A DNA stretch of 9,168 bases, from NCBI GenBank assembly GCA_028284565.1, contig JANQRM010000299.1, positions 1-9,168 of the forward strand, in the 5' to 3' direction. The number at the start of each line of letters is the position of its first letter. Position 1 is the stretch's first letter. This DNA comes from Anaerolineae bacterium. GTDB taxonomy: Bacteria > Chloroflexota > Anaerolineae > Aggregatilineales > Phototrophicaceae. This document shows positions 6,393 through 9,168 of this stretch, in pieces. The translations under genes were made by a program, and so were the position numbers. The notes beneath the pieces were generated by a model. It worked only from the letters and a program-made list of their open reading frames with translations. It did not search any database and was not told where the DNA came from.

Positions 6393-7168
6393 TGCGCTAC
6401 CGGTTTACAGGTTTATTTGTTGTCTGTCTGATTCTGACAGCTTGTGGTGTGGACAGTGCCGAGCGCAATAATGCAGGCAATTGGCATCATCAACAGGGGG
6501 ATTATACTCAGGCGATTGATGCATATCTTGCGGGACAAGTGGTCGATCCTGATAATTTGGTGCTGTATCTGAATGCGGGACAGACCTTTGCTATTTCTGG
6601 TGATGTAGATAATGCGCTTGCGGCTTATGAATTGGTAATTGAGCAAAGTGAAGAGCGCGCATCGCCCCTAATCGCCGCGGAAGCCTATTACAATATGGGC
6701 AATATGTATGTGGATTTGGGACTGTATCAAGATGCGATATATGCATATCGAGAGTCACTCATTCAAAATCCTGACAATGCAGATACCCGTTACAATTTAG
6801 AATTGGCGATGAGTTTTATCGACACACCAACCCCAGAACCGGAAGAGATGCAAACCGAACCCGATGAAGGGCCAGCTGATTCATCTGCAACGCCAACCAA
6901 TCAACCACTCGATAATGAAGCTCCGACTCCCACGCCGACACCCCAACCGGAAGCTCCACCGAATGAGACAATTGAACCAAATACAGGAATTACTGGTACA
7001 CAAACGGGACCAACACCGAGTACACCTGCACCCCTTCCTGAATCGACTCTAAGCGTGAACGAAGCTATTCAACTCCTCGAACCCATATCAGAAGATGCGA
7101 AGACCTTGGGTGAATACCGCAATACAGCAGTTCCCTTTGGCACATCGGAATCAGGCAAGGATTGGTAG
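6392..7168 (+). CDS. batC: BatC-like TPR lipoprotein
   Basis: The 258-residue product starts with a lipoprotein signal: basic MRYRF, a hydrophobic run, and lipobox LTAC with C18 as the lipid-modified residue. In a single-membrane cell it would be anchored on the outer face of the cytoplasmic membrane. About three tetratricopeptide repeats follow (roughly 28-55, 58-86, 99-128), with canonical stretches such as YYNMGNMYVDLGLYQDAI (99-116). A Pro/Thr/Glu-rich linker (about 145-219) holds repeated TP and PTPTP units. A conserved-looking tail (220-258) reads LSVNEAIQLLEP and ends GKDW; a KDW-type C-terminus recurs in BatC-type proteins as I know them. TPRs bind other proteins, so it probably scaffolds BatA/BatB. 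An ATG at 6392 is preferred over the TTG one codon earlier. The gene overlaps batB by one base and stops 5 nt before the batD ATG. The name rests on order and architecture; sequence conservation in this family is low. Confidence 0.85.
   Translation: MRYRFTGLFVVCLILTACGVDSAERNNAGNWHHQQGDYTQAIDAYLAGQVVDPDNLVLYLNAGQTFAISGDVDNALAAYELVIEQSEERASPLIAAEAYYNMGNMYVDLGLYQDAIYAYRESLIQNPDNADTRYNLELAMSFIDTPTPEPEEMQTEPDEGPADSSATPTNQPLDNEAPTPTPTPQPEAPPNETIEPNTGITGTQTGPTPSTPAPLPESTLSVNEAIQLLEPISEDAKTLGEYRNTAVPFGTSESGKDW
7157..7161 (+). promoter_or_regulatory. Likely ribosome-binding site for batD
   Basis: AAGGA lies 12 nt before the ATG at 7174, a long spacing. The alternative in-frame TTG at 7162 directly abuts this site and is too close to use it. 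The ATG also yields a more normal signal-peptide N-terminus (MWRG then a hydrophobic run). Confidence 0.45.
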
Positions 7169-7173
7169 CGTTT

Positions 7174-8487
7174 ATGTGGCGGGGTTGTTTCCTTCTATTG
7201 TCGATTCTAGGCAGTGTTTTCGTCACAAGTGGGCAAAGTGAAGTGGGATTTATTGAGGCGCGGGTAGATAATCTCTCGCCTTATGTGGGAGAAGCGATTA
7301 CGTATACCTTTGTTTTCTATGATGCCGGTGACCCATCAGAAAAACGTTTTGAACCACCGAATTTAACTGGATTTGGGCAAATCGCTCAACCCGAAGTCAC
7401 TGGCGTGGAACAAGTCGATGGACAGCAATATACCACCTTTACTCAAGAGACAATATTATTTCCAGCACAAGTGGGGACAATCACCATCCCGTCTGCACGA
7501 GTGATACTACCTGAGTCGCCTTTTCAGCCAGAGATGATCTTAGAAACCGAGCCGATTGTTATTGAGGTGTTATCGTTACCAGCCAATGCACCGGATAGTT
7601 TCAAAGGTGCTGTCGGGACATTTGAGATGGATGTCTTACTAAATTCGGCGACTGTTCGCGTTGGTGAACTGCAGATTTTGACCGTCTCGATAAGTGGGTT
7701 GGGGAATTTAGAACAAATTCCCTCGCCGACAATTGCATTTCCAGAGGCGTGGAATGCGCGCTTGAATACCCCAACTTACTCCGAGACGAATGCCCTTCTG
7801 CGGTCTAAGCAATTTGACTGGGTGTTTGTGCCAAATAGTGAAGACATTGTTGATATTCCAACAATCAATTTCAGCTACTTCAATCCTGAGAATACGACGT
7901 ACCAAACCATCACATCATCGCCGATTACACTGACTATTGAAGCAAATAGGACAGAGACAATAACATCTGACACATCCAATATTCGGACAGATATTATCAC
8001 ACTTAAACATGTCAGCGGACAACCCACTACAATTGAACTGCCGGCTGAATTCTGGTTAGTGATGGCGCTTCCCTTATTACCCATTTTCTTGGTTTTGTTA
8101 CTCACTCGTGAAAAGCCCCGATATGTTCAAGCGACATCAACTCCTGTCAATAAAACAAGTCGAATTCGCCGACCTCAACAGAAAGCCTTGCGACAAGCAC
8201 AGGATCATCTGGATGAAGCTAGGAATGTCTCACCCACCGAAGCGTATGCGCTTTGCCGACAAGCCATATTCGATTACTTTGCAAGACGTTTGCGACAATC
8301 AGATGTCACTCAAGCTGAAATCCAAGCTACGATTCAGAAATATCCTAAGACGATACAACTGCGCGTTTTCGCTTGTTTGAAGCAAGCTGAATCGGGGCAA
8401 TATGCACCTGTTACCATCAATGATGCTAAGCAACTGATTCGACGTACTCAACAGACTCTGGCTCAATTGGATGGGGTGTGGTCATGA
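7174..8487 (+). CDS. batD: BatD, exported beta-domain protein with one span and cytosolic tail
   Basis: The 437-residue product (ATG at 7174) has a signal peptide (hydrophobic 5-17, cleavage near 20). Two extracytoplasmic beta-rich modules follow: the first has NLSPYVGE (33-40) and a FPAQVGTITIP stretch, the second has GLGNL (175-179) and IPTINFSYFNP with SYFNP at 234-238. These are the hallmarks of BatD proteins (BatD/oxygen-tolerance family). A membrane span at 293-310 ends in TREK, and a cytosolic helical tail fills 311-437. The tail motif around Y358-AL, Y368-FARR, SDVTQAEI (376-383) and KQAESGQYAP aligns by eye with the tail of the protein encoded at 3423. BatD is thought to serve as a membrane scaffold in the Bat complex; direct biochemical evidence is scarce. 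A TTG twelve bases upstream is a weaker start choice. The TGA overlaps the batE ATG (ATGA). Confidence 0.91.
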   Translation: MWRGCFLLLSILGSVFVTSGQSEVGFIEARVDNLSPYVGEAITYTFVFYDAGDPSEKRFEPPNLTGFGQIAQPEVTGVEQVDGQQYTTFTQETILFPAQVGTITIPSARVILPESPFQPEMILETEPIVIEVLSLPANAPDSFKGAVGTFEMDVLLNSATVRVGELQILTVSISGLGNLEQIPSPTIAFPEAWNARLNTPTYSETNALLRSKQFDWVFVPNSEDIVDIPTINFSYFNPENTTYQTITSSPITLTIEANRTETITSDTSNIRTDIITLKHVSGQPTTIELPAEFWLVMALPLLPIFLVLLLTREKPRYVQATSTPVNKTSRIRRPQQKALRQAQDHLDEARNVSPTEAYALCRQAIFDYFARRLRQSDVTQAEIQATIQKYPKTIQLRVFACLKQAESGQYAPVTINDAKQLIRRTQQTLAQLDGVWS

Positions 8488-9168
8488 GGACATTGCTAGT
8501 GATCGTGATTCTATGCGTTGGTTTATGGGGTCGTGTCTATGGGCAAAATGACCGTCTGGAACAAGCAAGTAACGCCTATCAAGTCGGAGAGTTTTCGACT
8601 GCAATTCAGATTTACGAAGAACTTCTCTCAGGCGGTTTCCAGAATGGGGAGTTATTTTATAACTTGGGGAATGCTTATTATGCCCAAGATAACATTGGAA
8701 AGGCACTACTCAATTATCGTCGCGCACAGCAATTTCTGCCGCGTGACCTTGACATCAGCATTCAAATCGCTCGAATCCGCGCGCAACGGCTGGATGCTCA
8801 ACCTGACGAAACGGATATTTTCAATAGCTTGATTGGTGCAACTGAGACCCTTGTGACGTTGAATGAATTGGGCTGGTTGGTGATCGGTATCTGGTGGGTA
8901 TGGGGACTGCTACTCATTCTCTATCGCCTTGTCAAGCGATGGCGATTTGTAATGCGCTATGTTTTGGGTATGGCAACCTTGCTGTTGCTCTCAGGATTTT
9001 TGCTCTGTGGTAGTCGTTTAGCTGGTGAGATATTGCGTCCATCTGCAGTCTTAGTTGTTGAGGAGGTCGATATCCGCTCCGGACCCGGCGAGGGCTATTT
9101 TGTGCCATCCCAAATCTTTGAAGCCGTTGAGATGCGGGTTGTTGAAGTGCGTGAGGGGTGGGTTCGCT
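8484..9168 (+). CDS. batE: BatE, TPR/SH3 membrane protein (C-terminus beyond the window)
   Basis: An open frame from the ATG at 8484 runs to the window edge, giving 228 residues and no stop. It starts with a signal peptide or anchor (3-16, possible cleavage after VYG at 20). One to two TPRs follow, with ASNAYQVGEFSTAIQIYEEL (28-47) and LFYNLGNAYYAQDNIGKALL (57-76), then a linker (about 100-125). Two membrane spans (about 130-147 and 159-175) are joined by a basic turn RLVKRWRF, which should be cytosolic. A bacterial SH3-like domain begins near 188: VDIRSGPGEGYF (195-206) and VREGWVR (222-228) match the typical RSGPG...GWV pattern of this fold. TPR and SH3 parts should both be extracytoplasmic. 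The arrangement TPR - two spans - SH3 is that of BatE. GGGGTG (8473-8478) may act as a weak ribosome-binding site; the start overlaps the batD stop by 4 nt (ATGA). The SH3 domain looks nearly complete at the edge. Confidence 0.88.
   Translation, partial: MRTLLVIVILCVGLWGRVYGQNDRLEQASNAYQVGEFSTAIQIYEELLSGGFQNGELFYNLGNAYYAQDNIGKALLNYRRAQQFLPRDLDISIQIARIRAQRLDAQPDETDIFNSLIGATETLVTLNELGWLVIGIWWVWGLLLILYRLVKRWRFVMRYVLGMATLLLLSGFLLCGSRLAGEILRPSAVLVVEEVDIRSGPGEGYFVPSQIFEAVEMRVVEVREGWVR

Noticed and set aside
6880..7050. Repeat array in the P/T-rich part of batC
   Set aside because: The bases show only short irregular CCAAC/CCGAC-like units caused by Pro and Thr codons, with no regular period and no CRISPR-like spacing.
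8518..8832. 104-residue plus-strand open frame inside batE
   Set aside because: The batE frame starting at 8484 gives signal peptide, TPRs, spans and SH3; this overlapping frame gives nothing recognisable.

Overview
The window reads as the edge of a housekeeping gene block running into a complete-looking Bat (aerotolerance-type) operon, all on the + strand. By eye the base composition is moderately AT-leaning. The gene content suggests a Chloroflexota bacterium, probably Anaerolineae-like. The hints are a ribosomal protein L31 with an extra helix-hairpin-helix tail, a lipoprotein with a long Thr/Pro linker, and sec-exported proteins in a compact operon. This is inference from style, not a proven assignment.

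Region 1 (1-930): the 3' end of rpmA (L27), a 66-nt spacer, then rpmE (L31). This L31 keeps its four zinc cysteines and carries an additional domain of about 70 residues that resembles the RNA polymerase alpha C-terminal domain. A strong Rho-independent terminator follows. The rest of the 253-nt gap is AT-rich and holds candidate promoters and a 7-bp inverted repeat.

Region 2 (931-1521): tdk, a type II thymidine kinase. The rpmE-tdk neighbourhood is known from Firmicutes, where prfA usually follows; here a moxR gene comes next after 30 nt.

Region 3 (1552-9168, open at the right edge): moxR - DUF58 - exported/membrane protein with a DUF4381-like tail - batA - batB - batC - batD - batE. Genes overlap or nearly touch at every junction after moxR, which indicates one translationally coupled transcript. 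The likely picture is a cytosolic AAA+ ATPase (MoxR) and a soluble VWA-like DUF58 protein acting with membrane-anchored BatA and BatB, whose VWA domains face outside. A TPR lipoprotein (BatC), a TPR/SH3 membrane protein (BatE) and two single-span proteins (BatD and the gene at 3423) complete the set. The last two have exported beta-rich domains and cytosolic helical tails that appear homologous to each other. The biochemical job of Bat systems is unsettled; stress tolerance and chaperone-like assembly of envelope complexes have been proposed.

I see no mobile elements, CRISPR arrays, tRNA or rRNA genes. The Bat operon belongs to a known class. The least ordinary items are the L31-alphaCTD-like fusion and the extra BatD-like protein between DUF58 and BatA.
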